Shown: in pieces, positions 31,931 to 43,775 of the stretch | How positions within the stretch are numbered: the stretch's first letter is position 1 | How the letters are laid out: each line of letters begins with the position of its first letter | Source of the DNA: Lepus europaeus | Taxonomy: Eukaryota > Chordata > Mammalia > Lagomorpha > Leporidae | Length of the DNA stretch: 64,000 nucleotides | Assembly: GCF_033115175.1 (NCBI RefSeq) | Contig: NC_084831.1 | Coordinates: forward strand, 77,819,502 to 77,883,501 | Reading direction: 5' to 3' | The notes under the pieces: model-generated | What the model was told of the DNA's origin: nothing | The model's input: the letters and a program-made list of their open reading frames with translations, nothing else | Databases searched by the model: none | Program-made: the position numbers and the translations under genes

Positions 31931-32275
31931 GGCCCGTGCCACGGTTCACTAGGCTAATCCTCAGCCTGCACCGCCAGCACCCTGGGTTCTAGTCCCGGTT
32001 GGGGCGCCGGATTCTGTCCCGGTTGCTTCTCTTCCAGTCCAGCTCTCTGCTGTGGCCCAGGAAGACAGTGGAGGATGGCCCGAGTGCTTGGGCCCTGCAC
32101 TTGCATGGGAGACCAGGACGAAGCACCTGGTTCCTGGCTTCGGATCGGCGCAGCATGCCAGCCTTAGTGGCCATTTAGGGGGTGAACCAACGGAAAATTA
32201 AGACCTTTCTCTGTCTCTCTCTCTCTCACTGTCTAACTCTGCCTGTCAAAAAAAAAAATTAAAATTAAAAAAATT
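31931..32275 (+). mobile_element. CSINE (young type) with 19-bp target-site duplication
   Basis: GGCCCGTGCCACGGTTCACTAGGCTAATCC head, tail CTGTC followed directly by an A-rich run. TTTAAAATTCATTACTTTA is present at 31912-31930 and again ending at 32294. Confidence 0.96.
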
Positions 32276-32397
32276 TTTAAAATTCATTACTTTAAAACAA
32301 TTAAAACCATAATGAAATATGTTAAATTATTCGTTGTCACTTGGAAAAAGAGAAAGATGTATTGGGGGGAAAAAACAGCCACTTTAGACACTGAATT

Positions 32398-32398
32398 T

Positions 32399-32437
<39 letters not shown>

Positions 32438-32438
32438 G
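32398..32438. repeat. (GT)n(AT)n compound microsatellite
   Basis: About ten GT units pass directly into about ten AT units. Confidence 0.97.
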
Positions 32439-32921
32439 TAGTTTGGTGCCAAACTAGATTTCCCTTTATTCTTCTATTTCTCTTAAAGTGCTTATAAAAA
32501 TACTGTAACGCTATGCTTCCATTCAGGGTATAAATGACATGAGGGAAAGTGAACTGGCAGAGTGTTTAATCAGTGTGTTTGTTAGATAAGGATAGGCGTG
32601 GAGAATGGGCTCCCATTCGAACATCTTCTCTAATCCTTCTCTTAGAAAATGTGTTTGGAAAATAAGTGATTTCAAGTCCTCCTCATCAAATAAGAATTTT
32701 AGGAAGTAAACGCCTACCAAGAGCACTGGATTCTCTATTAGTTCTTCCTTTGAGCTATTATTAGTCTCAGTGAGTAATTACTATAAACAGTATAATTCAG
32801 AAAGAATTGCATTCACCTGTGTATCTCCCATTTGTGTATAGATTTCTCTCAGATGTATGTCTCTTACATGAATATAAGTTTACCTACTTAGCTATATACA
32901 CTCTCTTTATACATTGGGTAT

Positions 32922-33060
32922 TATGAGGGTACTTTAAAAAGTTCATGGAAAATAAAATTAAAGAAAAGTGTATTTCTGTGCAAAAAAAAGCCTTTGAAGT
33001 CGATGCATTGTTTTTTCATAACACACATTTTCCCCGAAGGTTTTCGAAGATCCCTTGTAT
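32922..33060. mobile_element. Mariner-type MITE with degraded inverted termini
   Basis: Left terminus TGAGGGTACTTTAAAAAGTTCATGGAAAA; the right end CCGAAGGTTTTCGAAGATCCCTTGTA is a mutated inverse copy. TA dinucleotides lie at both ends, as expected for Tc1/mariner insertions. About 139 bp, with no transposase. Confidence 0.6.
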
Positions 33061-34450
33061 GGCACCATTTTGAACCCATATGTATGAGCCAAGCTAAGCC
33101 TTTAGTGTAAGTTATTGTATAGATATTTTCCGGGTTTTCGAGGTGTTTTCGAATCCATCTGATCATTGTCTCTTCGTAACAGCGCGATGTTCCTAAGCAG
33201 CCATGGCTCCAGAGTTAAATGAAACGTTTTGTTCAAGATCCCAGAAGGAAACCAGATGACAGCCCAGCCTCCTCGCGCTTCCCTTTCTCAAGCCCGGTCC
33301 CCCTGGCCTGCCAGGCTCCGGTCCAGCCGAGTCTGAGAAGGACACACCGTATCCCTGTTTCCATCTCCTCGAATCAATTCACTCACACAGAAGGTCATTT
33401 TCGACCGAAATCCACTTGGACTGATTTCTCTCGCAGGGCTGAGCAGCTTAAGTAAAAGGAGACAAGCAGTGCCTTCGCTTCCGTGTCAGACAGACGCGGC
33501 CTCGAATAAGGACCAGGGGCCGTGACACCAGCTTCCTGACCCATTTTAGACACCACATCCGGGATTAAAAGCCTCTCTCCCTAATTAGCAAGTGATTGAA
33601 AGGAAGGACGCAAAGATGAAAAGACAGCAGGTAATTCCTTCCTGAGAAAACACTTTTCAATTACAAAGGCAAAAAAAAATCAAGCTATTTTTAAATATTG
33701 CAACCAGGAGGGAGCAAATGTATCGATTGTCTCATTTTCTTTTCCTCCTCGTTGCTAGGATGTGGTCTATATTAAAATACAGTTGCCTTGGTGAAAATTT
33801 TCCCCAGCAAGGTAATAGTGCTCCCCCTGCTGACCAAGAAGCCCAGGCAGTGGTTTTTTTGTTTGCTTGCTTTGTTTTGCCTTTTTTTTTTTTCAGGTGA
33901 AACGAAACAAATAAGGCAGTCAGACATCTTTAACAAATAGCTGTGGACATTACCTGCAAAAGTGTATTCCAAGGCTATCAGAAACTTATTTTTTAATACA
34001 AGAAGTTTTCTTTCCGCTACATGTGATGAGACACAAGGCAAATTCACACAGGTACCAGGCTTCTTACTGCTGGGAGCTATTTTAATAATTTCTCTCTTTT
34101 AACTCAGCATGAGCCTAATGCTTAAGACATTTTTTCACCTTGATCATTTAAGCTCTTTGGACGCCGTTCTAATTTTCGAAAGGCTTGGGGCAGGAAATTG
34201 CTTATAATAATATTAAGTAGTGATGTTTGCTAATTACTAGTTGCTTGTAACGAAGGACAGAGAGAAAAAGAGAAAATCCTATCAAGGCCTTCGCTCCTTT
34301 CACTGTGGGAATTACTGAATACATCCGACATTAAAGCCATTAGCAGTGGCTGGGTTGGGTTATGGAGGGCTGGTGAGCCTTGCTGAATGTGAGATGCCTG
34401 CAACCTAGCCAATTAGGTATTGCCACAGGGAGCAGAGTGCAGGAGAGAGG
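33061..34450. promoter_or_regulatory. Unique CpG-containing stretch, candidate regulatory element
   Basis: No repeat family is recognisable over about 1.4 kb, in contrast to its surroundings. CpGs cluster in 33170-33530. Homeodomain-type TAATTAG/CTAATTAC cores occur at about 33581-33587 and 34230-34236. No splice-flanked open frame was convincing. Regulatory function is inference only. Confidence 0.3.
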
Positions 34451-35300
34451 TTGGGGCATGGAGCTGCAGATTTAAAAACCATCAGTATCATGGGAATGAG
34501 TGAGATCATCCAAAAGACAGAATGTAGAAAATGAAGAGAAGAGGGCTGAACATTGAGAGACATTACAAATATTTAAAAAGTAGGCAGATGATGAACTTTT
34601 AACGGAAACTGACACAGAATGCTTGGGGACTATAGAGAAAAGCTAAGAGAATTGTCAGACTGAAACCAAAAGAGAGGAGAATTTAAAGAAGGAAGAAGTC
34701 AACTGTGTCAAAAGCCGAGGAGAGGTCAAGGAAGATGAGAACTGGAAGGAACCATTGGCTTTGTTACTGAGGAGGTCGCTGGTGTCCCCAAAAATGTTTC
34801 AGTCTAGCAGTGAGGATGACAGTGCAAATTCAGTGACAATTTCAATGACAGGTGAGAAATAAGAGTGATCAAGAAATTTGGCAATGAAGTAGAAGAGAGA
34901 ACAAGGTGGCACCCAGAAGAGAAATTGGAGCAAAAGAAGCTTTCTTAAGATCAACTTGTTGAACATGTTTGAGGGTTAACAATGAGCCATTAAAAGGGGA
35001 GAAACAGATGAGAGAAGCAACAGTTAGCCCAACCAAGTTCAAGAGAAACTGGGCAGGAAGAAAGGATCAAGAGCACAGGCTGAATCTTGAAAAGAGTAGC
35101 AATTCACTTGCTTTACCAGGCAGGTGGAAGCAGGAAAGGCTGTGCACTTGGCTTCTAAATGACGGGAGCTGATTCCAGAAGCTCAGTATGGAGGTGAGGG
35201 CAAGGAGACTGGCCAAGGTTTTATGCTAGAGCAGATGCTATAGGAGAAAAGGAAGAATGACATAAACATTTGTAAAAGCCATAATGCAGGGACTGGAAAA
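34450..35300 (-). mobile_element. L2 LINE fragment
   Basis: GGAATGAGTGAGATCATCC, GAAGAGAAGAGGGCTGAACATTGAG, CAACTGTGTCAAAAGCCGAGGAGAGGTCAAGGAAGATGAGAAC and ACCATTGGCTTTGTTACTGAGGAGGTCGCTGG follow the reverse-complement L2 body in order. No frame survives. The right boundary is uncertain. Confidence 0.6.
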
Positions 35301-35844
35301 GTGGAAACAGAAGCATGAAACTGAAGGAGGCGAGCACTGGCATGGCTGATGGGCTTTCTCTGGCAGCAACAAGTCAACCAAAGACAGAAGAAGAGAAAGC
35401 AAGCTGTTGGGTACATTCGGAGTTGCAGAATGTCATAGCCAAGCAATGGCTGAGGGCGATGTTCTGGGGAGCCTGTAGCAGTGAACGTTTGGCTATGGTC
35501 TGCAGGAAAGACACGGAAAGAAATGAAGTTGGCGAGGAGCATAAAGATGAGTTTGAGGGTAGATGGTGGGGCTAACCGTTCGGAGAACTAAGATGGAATC
35601 CAGGGACCAGAGAGGCTGCTGGGACTGCAAAGCCAGTATGGGGAGAAGGAGGTCAAAGTAGAAAAGTTGGCATCTGTTAGGGGCTTTGAGGATTCAGGTT
35701 TTCTGGGCTGGAGCAATTCTTGGTTGAAGAGGCTCTCTGAGGCAGAGTGAACTAAGAGCCAGATCCCAAAACCCTAAAGAATGTGGGAAGAGGAACCTAA
35801 AGATCAGGTTATAATCACTAGAAGGACAGCGATCTGCAATAGGC
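35301..35844. other. Intergenic, purine-rich, possibly further L2
   Basis: Continues the purine-rich character of the L2 fragment but could not be matched block by block. Confidence 0.3.
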
Positions 35845-36115
35845 CCTCATTTGTTAAGCCCCAACTATACACCTGGCAGGAGGTGGGAGTCATTTGCACG
35901 TATTATCTCATTTAACTCTCCTGTATTGCTGCCACACTGAGAGAAGTTAGTATTACTCCTGTTTCATAAGAGGTGAAACTGAAGCTCGGAGAGAATAAGT
36001 GATTTACCCAAAGTCAGTTGCTGGTCCATGACAAAGATGGACTGCAAATGCTCCCCAGCCTGGCAGCTTCCTACTCTGTAATTCGGCTTTGTGTCCCCAG
36101 CAGCTAACAGTGCCA
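35845..36115 (+). mobile_element. MIR SINE
   Basis: CATTTGTTAAGCCCCAACTATACACCTGGCAGG, GTATTATCTCATTTAACTCTCCTG, GAGGTGAAACTGAAGCTCGGAGAGAATAAGTGATTTACCC and AAGTCAGTTGCTGG follow MIR order. Confidence 0.82.
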
Positions 36116-38360
36116 AGCATATTTTAGGAGCCTAAAAATATTGTCAACATAGGAAGGACAGAAAGAAGGGAAATAGAGCATAAATTAAAGACAAAAAAAA
36201 AAAGAAAAGAAAAAAACTAAGGATGGACTTGAAAGCCTATGTGCTTTCCTCTGTATCCCATTGCCTCCTAGGAGTGTGATCTTATCAGATGGCAAGATCT
36301 GCTGTCCCCTGTAAAATGCATAGGAGCCCTCCAATTGTTCCCTTTCTCTTCCCCCACCATTTAACATGAAATTTTGTTTTATAATTGGATCCTAAGCTAA
36401 ATTCAGTTTCCTGCATCAGGCCTCCCTGGTTATCATCATCTGTCCTCGATTGTCATGTGGGCCATGAAAATGACACAATCTGTTCTTTAACATGCACCTT
36501 TCCAAAAACTCTCACAACCGTCAACCTCCTGCCAATCCTCCCCCTGCTACCATTAAAGAAATGAAAATGAATCAGGATGCCTCGGAGGACAGAGACAAGT
36601 GATACGAAGGGAAATTTAGCTAGAGTCTGCTGGTCAAAAACTGAAGTGAGAATAAGAATGTTTTGTGTCTTTGCAAACTCACAGGGAAGTGCTTTCTCAC
36701 CACAGTCACTGGAAAGGAGAACATTTTCACAAGTCTCTATTTTTGCTAAAGATTTTGAGAGTATCGTGTTGTAATAAGAGAAAACTTAGCACTTGTCTCT
36801 AGGCTTTGGGACTATCTTCAAGGACTGTCATCAATAAAACCCAGTTTCATGACACTCACTGCTGCAAAGTGTTGTTAAGCCTGGGACTGCCAGGGGCTGG
36901 CACCTCACCCACCAAACGCTGGGGCAGGTGGGTAGTAGTCTCAAGTTCATGAAGACAGAGCTCAGCCAGCCCTGTAAGGGGCAGGAGGCAGTACATAAAG
37001 TATGTAAAGGAGGCCGTATATAAAGTGAAACTCTAGCAAAACATCTAGCAAATCAAGCAGATTTGAGAGGTCTTCCGTGGAGTAATGCTTCTGTGGTGTC
37101 TCCTGGCCATCCTGGGAATTCAGGGGTGAGATGTGAGAGGGTGGTAGGGACTCGCCCATCATCTAGCACTGTTCTGCTCTTAGTTGTTTTATAAACTGGG
37201 TTTCCAAGTAAGGTTTCTTTTCAAGAGAGATCCTGATGATTAAAAACAAACAAACAAACAAAAACAAAAACAAAAACAAAACAGCAGATAAACCCTAAGG
37301 TTATTCCTAGTTACCAAAACATGCTATAATTATAATTTTGTGAAGCAGTTACCCTATAGGTGGAACACTGCAATTTTCTGTGGTTTGGGGAAATTCCCAA
37401 AAATCCATTTGTTCAAAAAAAATCTCTCCTGGAAGATTCCAGATGCTGAAAGGGGAAAGGCGCCCCGAGAAGCATAAAGTCTTCTAGGTAGGAAGAGAGC
37501 TATCAAGTAACCCTGGGAAGACCACAGGCAGTCAAGGGGCTGCTGGAGGGCCCAGAAGACCTGCAAGGGAGAAGAACCTTGAATGAGGCTTTGGAGTGCT
37601 TAGGAAAATTCCATTCTAGCCAAGACTGGTCCTAAGTCCAGATTCAACAGAAAGCGTGAACTATTTCTAGTCTCCAGGGAAACATAATGAAGGTGACACA
37701 GGTGATAATCCTTCCTGGAATTGACAGAGATATTCCTCAGAGGCTTGAGTACCCGGCTTGTATCAAGAAAACAGGTCTGGCTAATGAGAGAGAAGCAGCG
37801 TGTACGCTCAGACACGATGAAGTCCGTCTTTCAGAGCTTTGGGAACAGATTGGAGGGTGGGGGAGAAGGGGGAAAAGAAGTACTTGACTATCCTAAGCCC
37901 GAGGAAGAGAGAAGACAGTGACAAGCGAAACTGTGGCCAACATAGAAAAGACACCATCTCCTATCTGTGATGCTTTGTGCAGCAGGGGTTCGTTTTTGTT
38001 TTTGGATGATGTCTGAAGACAGGAGTAAAGTTGGTATGAGTGGAAAAGTATAAATCGAGGACGAGTCATGCGTTCACTGGACTCTTTTCCTTTGGTTTGT
38101 GAATGGCTCATGTCCCATCACAGCAGCTGACATAGTAGGTATTCAGTAAGTGTGAGCTGAATGCACAGATATTGAAATGTGTTTGTGAGTATGAAGTCAT
38201 GGCTTTTCTTCCCTTCAGCAACTGATAGAGTGTTGGGATGGGGTGCTCAGGGGTATCTTTGAGAGCTCCCACTTCAGTGTTAGCACAACATCTTCCACAG
38301 GACTGTAGTCTTCACGTCTCTGCTGCAATTTGTATGCAAGGGTGCCTTGAGAGAATCTGC
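36116..38360. other. Intergenic stretch with a CAAA-rich tract and an L2 end
   Basis: A (CAAA)n/(AAAAAC)n tract lies at 37243-37281. About 38115-38175 (GCAGCTGACATAGTAGGTATTCAGTAAGTG) resembles an L2 3' terminus. No other feature was named. Confidence 0.4.
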
Positions 38361-38645
38361 AAATCCAAGAACGTGCTCAATCCTGGGAGACAGCAGATGA
38401 TGCCTCAAACACTGGGGTCCCTGCCACCCACGTGGGAGACCTGCAGAACTGCAGACTCCTGGCTTCAGCCAGGCTGTCGCAGGGGTTTAGGGATCTCCCT
38501 CTGTCTCTCTGCGTTTCAAAAGGAAATTGTTAAATGTGCTAGGACAGGTAGCAGGTTAAGATGGACGGCGATATTCCGTGTCGGACTGCCTGGGTTTGAG
38601 TCCTAGCCCTGCTCCTGATTCCAGCTTCCTGTTAATGTGAACCTT
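38361..38645 (+). mobile_element. Two degraded CSINE pieces
   Basis: The first, about 38380-38530, retains CCCTGCCACCCACGTGGGAGACC and a CTCCCTCTGTCTCTCTGCGTTTCAAA 3' part. The second, about 38545-38645, has a GCAGGTTAAGATGG head and GGGTTTGAGTCCTAGCCCTGCTCC. Two separate, old insertions or one rearranged copy. Confidence 0.65.
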
Positions 38646-38679
38646 TTTCTCCTGTGTCTTCTTGGGGCTTGCTCTCTGC

Positions 38680-38945
38680 TGCTGCTGCACAACCCTCACG
38701 CACATATTCCACCTCCTCAATGAGGCCTTTCCAGCTACCCTATCTAATGTTGCACTATTCCTCCCCCACTTCCCTGTTTTTTCTCCTTAGCACTTATCAC
38801 AATTTAACAACTGTCTTATCTGCCCTGCCCCACCCTTAACTAGAAAACAAGCTTAGAGGACAGAGTGTTTGCTTCTCCAGCTCCTAAAAAGTGCCTGGGA
38901 CCTAACAAATGCACTCAGATACAATAGTGAATGCATGGACAGCAC
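38680..38945 (+). mobile_element. L2 LINE 3' end
   Basis: CACCTCCTCAATGAGGCCTTTCCAGCTACCCTATCTAATGTTGCAC, TTAGCACTTATCACAATTTAAC, AACTAGAAAACAAGCTTAGAGGACAG and GTGCCTGGGACCTAACAAATGCACTCAG follow the terminal L2 consensus closely. Confidence 0.85.
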
Positions 38946-39767
38946 CAATTTCCTGACCCAAGAATAAGTCAGAAAAGGGTAAGAAAATATGTAACTTAAA
39001 TTCTTTAAGCTTTACTACTTTAGGCAAATTGCTTTTGATGAAATTAGCCCATCTGTAAAAACTGAATCATCTGATTAGCAGATTTTTCATTTTTCAAAGG
39101 TTTCTTTCTTCTCTCCCAGGAAACCATTCAAGATGACACATTAAGTAGCAAAAGTAGTGCTTTTCTTTCTATACATTGTCTCTGCTCCTTTCCACCAAGT
39201 TAAAGAGACAGCAAGAAGAATAAAGAATAAGCAAAAAACACAGATAATGTCAAACTGGGCAAACGAACAGCGCATGCATTAAAACACAGTTGGTCTTATC
39301 AATGGAAATTTACTAACACAGGCACCAGGGCTCTTCCTCACAGAGATCCCCACCTGTGCTGCATTGTTGAAGCCACTTTATTCAAATGGTAAATATACAA
39401 ATGTGAATATATACACTACATGCTAATGGGCGAGAAAATAATTCCTATTACACAAGGAGGCAGTGTTGTGCAGAAAAACTAAAGACTCTGCTTCCTTAGC
39501 TAAGTCGCAGGTATGAATCATCATCAGACCCAAAACCACTACAGAAAAAAAAAAAAAAAAAACCCAGCATAATTTCTCCACATGACTGCTGGTGCGACTT
39601 CTCCAAAACTCATTATCTCATTGCCCAAAAATTGATGTCGCGGGAAATACAGCACTGCTGCCTTGACAGAACTCCACTGGAAGGCGTTCCGCTTTGAGTG
39701 TTCCTGAGAGTGCAGCCTCGTTTCAGGTCAGGCTTTTGCCTTCCATAGGAAATTCCCAAGATTTTCT
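38946..39767. other. Intergenic stretch without recognised feature
   Basis: Unassigned; an A run at about 39542-39561. Confidence 0.3.
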
Positions 39768-39780
39768 TTCAAGAACACTT

Positions 39781-40300
39781 TTTTTTTTCAACTTTTATTT
39801 AATAAATATAAATTTCCAAAGTACAACTTTTGAATTATAGCAGCTTTTCCCCCCATAACCTCCCTCCCACCTGCAACCATCCCATCCCCCACTTCCTCTC
39901 CCATCCCATTCTTCATCAAGATTCATTTTCAATTATCTTTATATACAGAAGATCTACTTAGTATATGCTAAGTAAAGATTTCAACAGACTGCACGCACAC
40001 AGACACACAAAGTATAGAGTACTGTTTGAATAGTAGTTTTACCGTTAATTCGCATAGTACAACACATTAAGGACAGAGGTCCTACATGAGGAGCAGGTAC
40101 ACAGTGACTCCTGTTGTTGATTTAACAATTGACACTCTTATTTATGACGTCAGTAATCACCCAAGGCTCCTGTCATGAGCTGCCAAGGCTATGGAAGCCT
40201 CTTGAGTTCACCAACTCTGATCTTTTTTAGACAAGGCCACAGTCAAAGTGGAAGTTCTCGCCTCCCTTCAGAGAAAAGTACCTCCTTCTTTGATGGCCCG
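39781..40300 (-). mobile_element. L1 3' end, 5'-truncated, with intact target-site duplication
   Basis: Poly-T, then the reverse complement of the rabbit L1 3' UTR (ACTTTTATTTAATAAATATAAATTTCC, CCTCCCACC block, ATCTTTATATACAG). About 520 bp, no ORF2. TTCAAGAACACTTTTT flanks it at 39768-39783 and 40301-40316. Confidence 0.95.
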
Positions 40301-40430
40301 TTCAAGAACACTTTTTAAAAGGTAATTTGAAATGTAAAAAAGTGGCTAGTTTCTTATCACCATTTAAATTCGACAAGGTTTGAAGTGCTAAACTTGTCTC
40401 AGTGGAAGTCCAGGTCTTTACTTCACTTTT

Positions 40431-40735
40431 TATTTATTTATTTTTTAACTTTTATTTAATGAATATAAATTTCCAATGTACAGCTTATGGATTACAATGG
40501 CTTCCCCCTCCCATAACTTCCCTCCCACCCACAACCCTCCCCTCTCCCGCTCCCACTCCCCTTCCACTCACATCAAGATTCATTTTCAATTCTCTTTATA
40601 TACAGATCAATTTAGTATATATTAAGTAAAGATTTCAACAGTTTGCACCCACACAGAAACACAAAGTGAAACATACTGTGTGAGTACTAGTTATAGCATT
40701 AAATCACAATGTACAGCACATTAAGGACAGATGGA
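40431..40735 (-). mobile_element. L1 3' end, 5'-truncated
   Basis: TTTTTTAACTTTTATTTAATGAATATAAATTTCC then the C-rich and TATATACAG segments of the L1 3' UTR, ending near CACATTAAGGACAG. About 300 bp. Same orientation as the copy ending 130 bp to its left. Confidence 0.92.
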
Positions 40736-41464
40736 GTCTGCAGGAGTCCAGGCCTCGGCCAGCCGTGCCAATGGTGAGGCCTGCGGATTCCCCTTCTCCT
40801 GCTCTCAGTGTCTTACTAACTCACTCCTCATAGTGATAAAAGTATTCACGAGGTATACTGCCGACATTAGAGTTACAGCTCGACAAAGTCGCAAATTGAC
40901 AACAGTAATGAGTTTTGCTTACAAAATCAATTCTCAATTATTCCCTCTGTGGATTACTACTGGGCAGACTCTCCACATGGAACGTTAACACCGGTTGGCT
41001 TTCTCCTGCTATTAGCATTCATCCAAACCCACTCAGTCTATCCTCAGGTAGTGAGTGCTCCCCAAAGTCAAGTCCTTTCAAGTGCCACCTGCCTGAGGCA
41101 AATCATAATTAGGATGGGGAAGTCTACTACTACACAATACATCCCAAGGCCAAACAAGCTACTGGCTCTAAGTTCTGAATGCCTAGCACCACAGTCCGAC
41201 TTCCTCTGATGCCCCTAACTGTTTACTAATAGAATTTGTACCTTTTTTGAAGACAGATAATATATTTTTAACACACACTTCTGAAGGCAAATCCAGGAAC
41301 CTGGGTGATTCGGTAATTTACATTTCAGAAGTTGGTTCTGCAGAAGAACTGGATATGAATAGAGCCCTCTTGGGATTCCTACAAGCAAATCTGAGAGGCA
41401 TTCTTCCAATTGTGGTGTCACATTCTTTTCCGTTCTACCCATGTTAAAGAAAAAAATTATTCAG
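40736..41464. other. Intergenic stretch without recognised feature
   Basis: Unassigned; overlapping short frames on both strands show no domain. Confidence 0.3.
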
Positions 41465-41904
41465 TGATACTTGCTAAAGTCCAGTAAAGAAGACTTTATT
41501 CAGACCATTGAGATAGGTATAGGGACCATTGTAATGGGTCATGCAGTGGAGGAGAGAGATTGTGGTCAATTCTGAAGACAGGAAGAGCAAATAAGAATTT
41601 ATGGCTAAGGATTGGGTTGAGGTTCGGTGCACAGAAAATTACTGAGAAGAAACACCAGAGGAAAGGAGCATTTTAGCTAAGCCACCCTAACGGAATTTTT
41701 CTGAAGACAGGCCTGGAGATCAGGCATCACGGAGGGGGCAGCAGAAGTGAAAAATCTGATCAGATATCTCAGGTGATTGGGCGTTAAGGATGAAGCGGTT
41801 CTCGCTAAATTGATTTAGCAGAGTTCTTTGCTAAAAGTGGATTAAGAAAGTGCATCAATGGGCCTAGCAGAAGGTTCTGGAGCCTGACTAAAGTTTGCCA
41901 CCTT
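41465..41904 (-). mobile_element. LTR-like segment, older, antisense
   Basis: On the minus strand, AATAAA (41495-41500) is followed by GTCTTCTTTACTGGAC and an end in GTATCA, the form of an LTR R-U5 end. The 5' end is not clear; it may continue beyond the LTR at 41905. Confidence 0.5.
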
Positions 41905-42208
41905 TGTAAGGCCACCACAAAGCACACAAAACACAGGAGTAAGGGAAAGGGTTTATTGGTGGAGAAAACCCAACAGACCAAATTGAAGGAGTGAAGAAGG
42001 AAAGAGAGAGAGAGGAAAGTGTAAGAGAGAGCCACCTGTTCAGGAACAGGTCCTGTTAAACCTTTGCAGGGGGGCGGGCAGCGAAGTAGGAGCAGCGAAT
42101 CTCATTAGGATGGGGGTGGAGCTGACACCAGTGGTTAGGCCATGGGGCTTAGGACCAAAGCCTACTGTGAAATGTGGTGACAGGGCCCAGGGCATAGATG
42201 GTGCCACA
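41905..42208 (-). mobile_element. LTR-like segment, antisense
   Basis: On the minus strand it runs from TGTGGCACCATC to GGCCTTACA, with AATAAA at 41952-41957 about 47 bp from the 3' end. TG..CA termini and poly(A) signal position fit a solitary LTR. Target duplications are not evident. No retroviral genes are seen. Confidence 0.6.
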
Positions 42209-43084
42209 AATAAGACGGTACCATTTTACTAACAACCTTCAGGGAGACATCAATGTTGACGTGTATTTGAATTTAAAGAAAAGTAGATGTCACCAAACTT
42301 TTCAGTTATCAGTATAATCTAAGCATGATTTGTTATTAAAAAGCAGGATTTTTTTTAAAAAGATTGAAAATCCAAAATACCAAAAAATCCTTTAAAGCCA
42401 GATATATTTGTGTTCTATAATACATGAATAAGAAAGCTTAACCATGTTTTCTTGAATAACAACAAAGACAAGGAAATGAGAGCTTACCAGAAGACCTAAT
42501 TCTTTTTGTTTCAGCATTTAAATGTCTAAAGTTGAAGGATGAGTCTTTGAACTTTCTAGTGACTATTATGTGAGTCCAAGCTGGGTGCTCAAGTTTTTGT
42601 TTGAGAGTATCATCGTCACCTTCATGCCATTGTTAGTGAGTGTGTTTCTGACCATAGCAGAAACATTATTTGCACTCCAGTTTCTTGCAGATATAATTTT
42701 GAACACTCTGCTGCCAAAGTTACATTGGCAGCTCACTGACCAGAAAGAATATTTAATGTGAGTTGTCCTCAAAATATGCTGTCCATTTATTTCCCTAGGT
42801 CAGTGATTTTTCAAGCACTTCTTAAAGGTTGGGATCTTTCTTCAAAATAAATCTTATTTAAAACTCCAATTTTTAAATTCATAAAACAAGGCTTTCCTGG
42901 TGTTAGTAGGAGTGGAGGCTTAGAGCCCCTTTCATACCCACCACCACTAACCCTCAGGTTCCAGAAACGCTGAAGGAAGGGGCTGGGTAAAGTGCTTGGG
43001 ACATAAGCAATTTATGGATTAGGTCAAGCTGTCTTAGAGATATACATTTGAATAGTGATGTGGCCCTTCTAGAAGTAATTACCT
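42209..43084. other. Intergenic stretch without recognised feature
   Basis: Unassigned AT-rich sequence. Confidence 0.3.
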
Positions 43085-43464
43085 CAGGCCGGCGCTGCGG
43101 CTCAATAGGCTAATCCTTCGCCTGCGGCGCCAGCACCCTGGGTTCGAGTCCCAGTTGGGGCACCGGATTCTGTCCTGGTTGTTCCTCTTCCAGTCCAGCT
43201 CTCTGCTGTGGCCCAGTGAAGGATGGCCCAAGTGCTTGGGCCCTGCACCCGCATGGGAGACCAGGAGAAGCACCTGGCTCCTGGCTTCGGATCAGCGCAG
43301 TGTGCCGGCCGTAGTGGCCATTTGGGGGGAAGGACCTGGCTCCTGGCTTTGGATCGCCGCAGTGCGCCAGCCGTAGTGGCCATCTGGGGGGTGAAACAAC
43401 AAAAGGAAGACTTTCTTTCTTTCTCTCTCTAACTCTTCTTGTCAAAAAGAAAAAAGAAAAAAAA
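43085..43464 (+). mobile_element. CSINE (young type) with internal tandem duplication
   Basis: The head has a perfect B-box-like GGTTCGAGTCC at 43142-43152. A segment of about 66 bp beginning CCTGGCTCCTGGCTT is present twice (about 43272 and 43338), lengthening the copy. AATTACCT lies on both sides. Confidence 0.93.
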
Positions 43465-43594
43465 AAGAATTACCTGAAAGTGATGATGAAACAAATGTCT
43501 CTTTGCACTGAGGCCTCTAAACTTACTTACAAAGTAACCCAAGGACTTCTGTCACTAAAATCATGCTTGGCATGCTGGTCCAAAAGTCAACGTT

Positions 43595-43775
43595 GGAGTG
43601 AAGCTGCCCAAGTGTCAAATCCCACCTCTACCATTTATTACTTGCATGACTTCTGCAAATTATTTAACCTCTATTACCTTTGCATCCTCATCTGTAAAAG
43701 GACACAGGACAATAAGAGTACTGACTGGCTTGGGGAAGAATAAATGACGAGGAGTATGTAAAGCAAGTAGAGGAA
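43595..43775 (-). mobile_element. MIR SINE
   Basis: AAATCCCACCTCTACCATTTATTACTTGCATGACTTCTGC, ATTTAACCTCTATTACCTTTGCATCCTCATCTGTAAAAGG and GAATAAATGACGAGGAGTATGTAAAGCAAG follow the reverse MIR consensus well. Confidence 0.85.
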
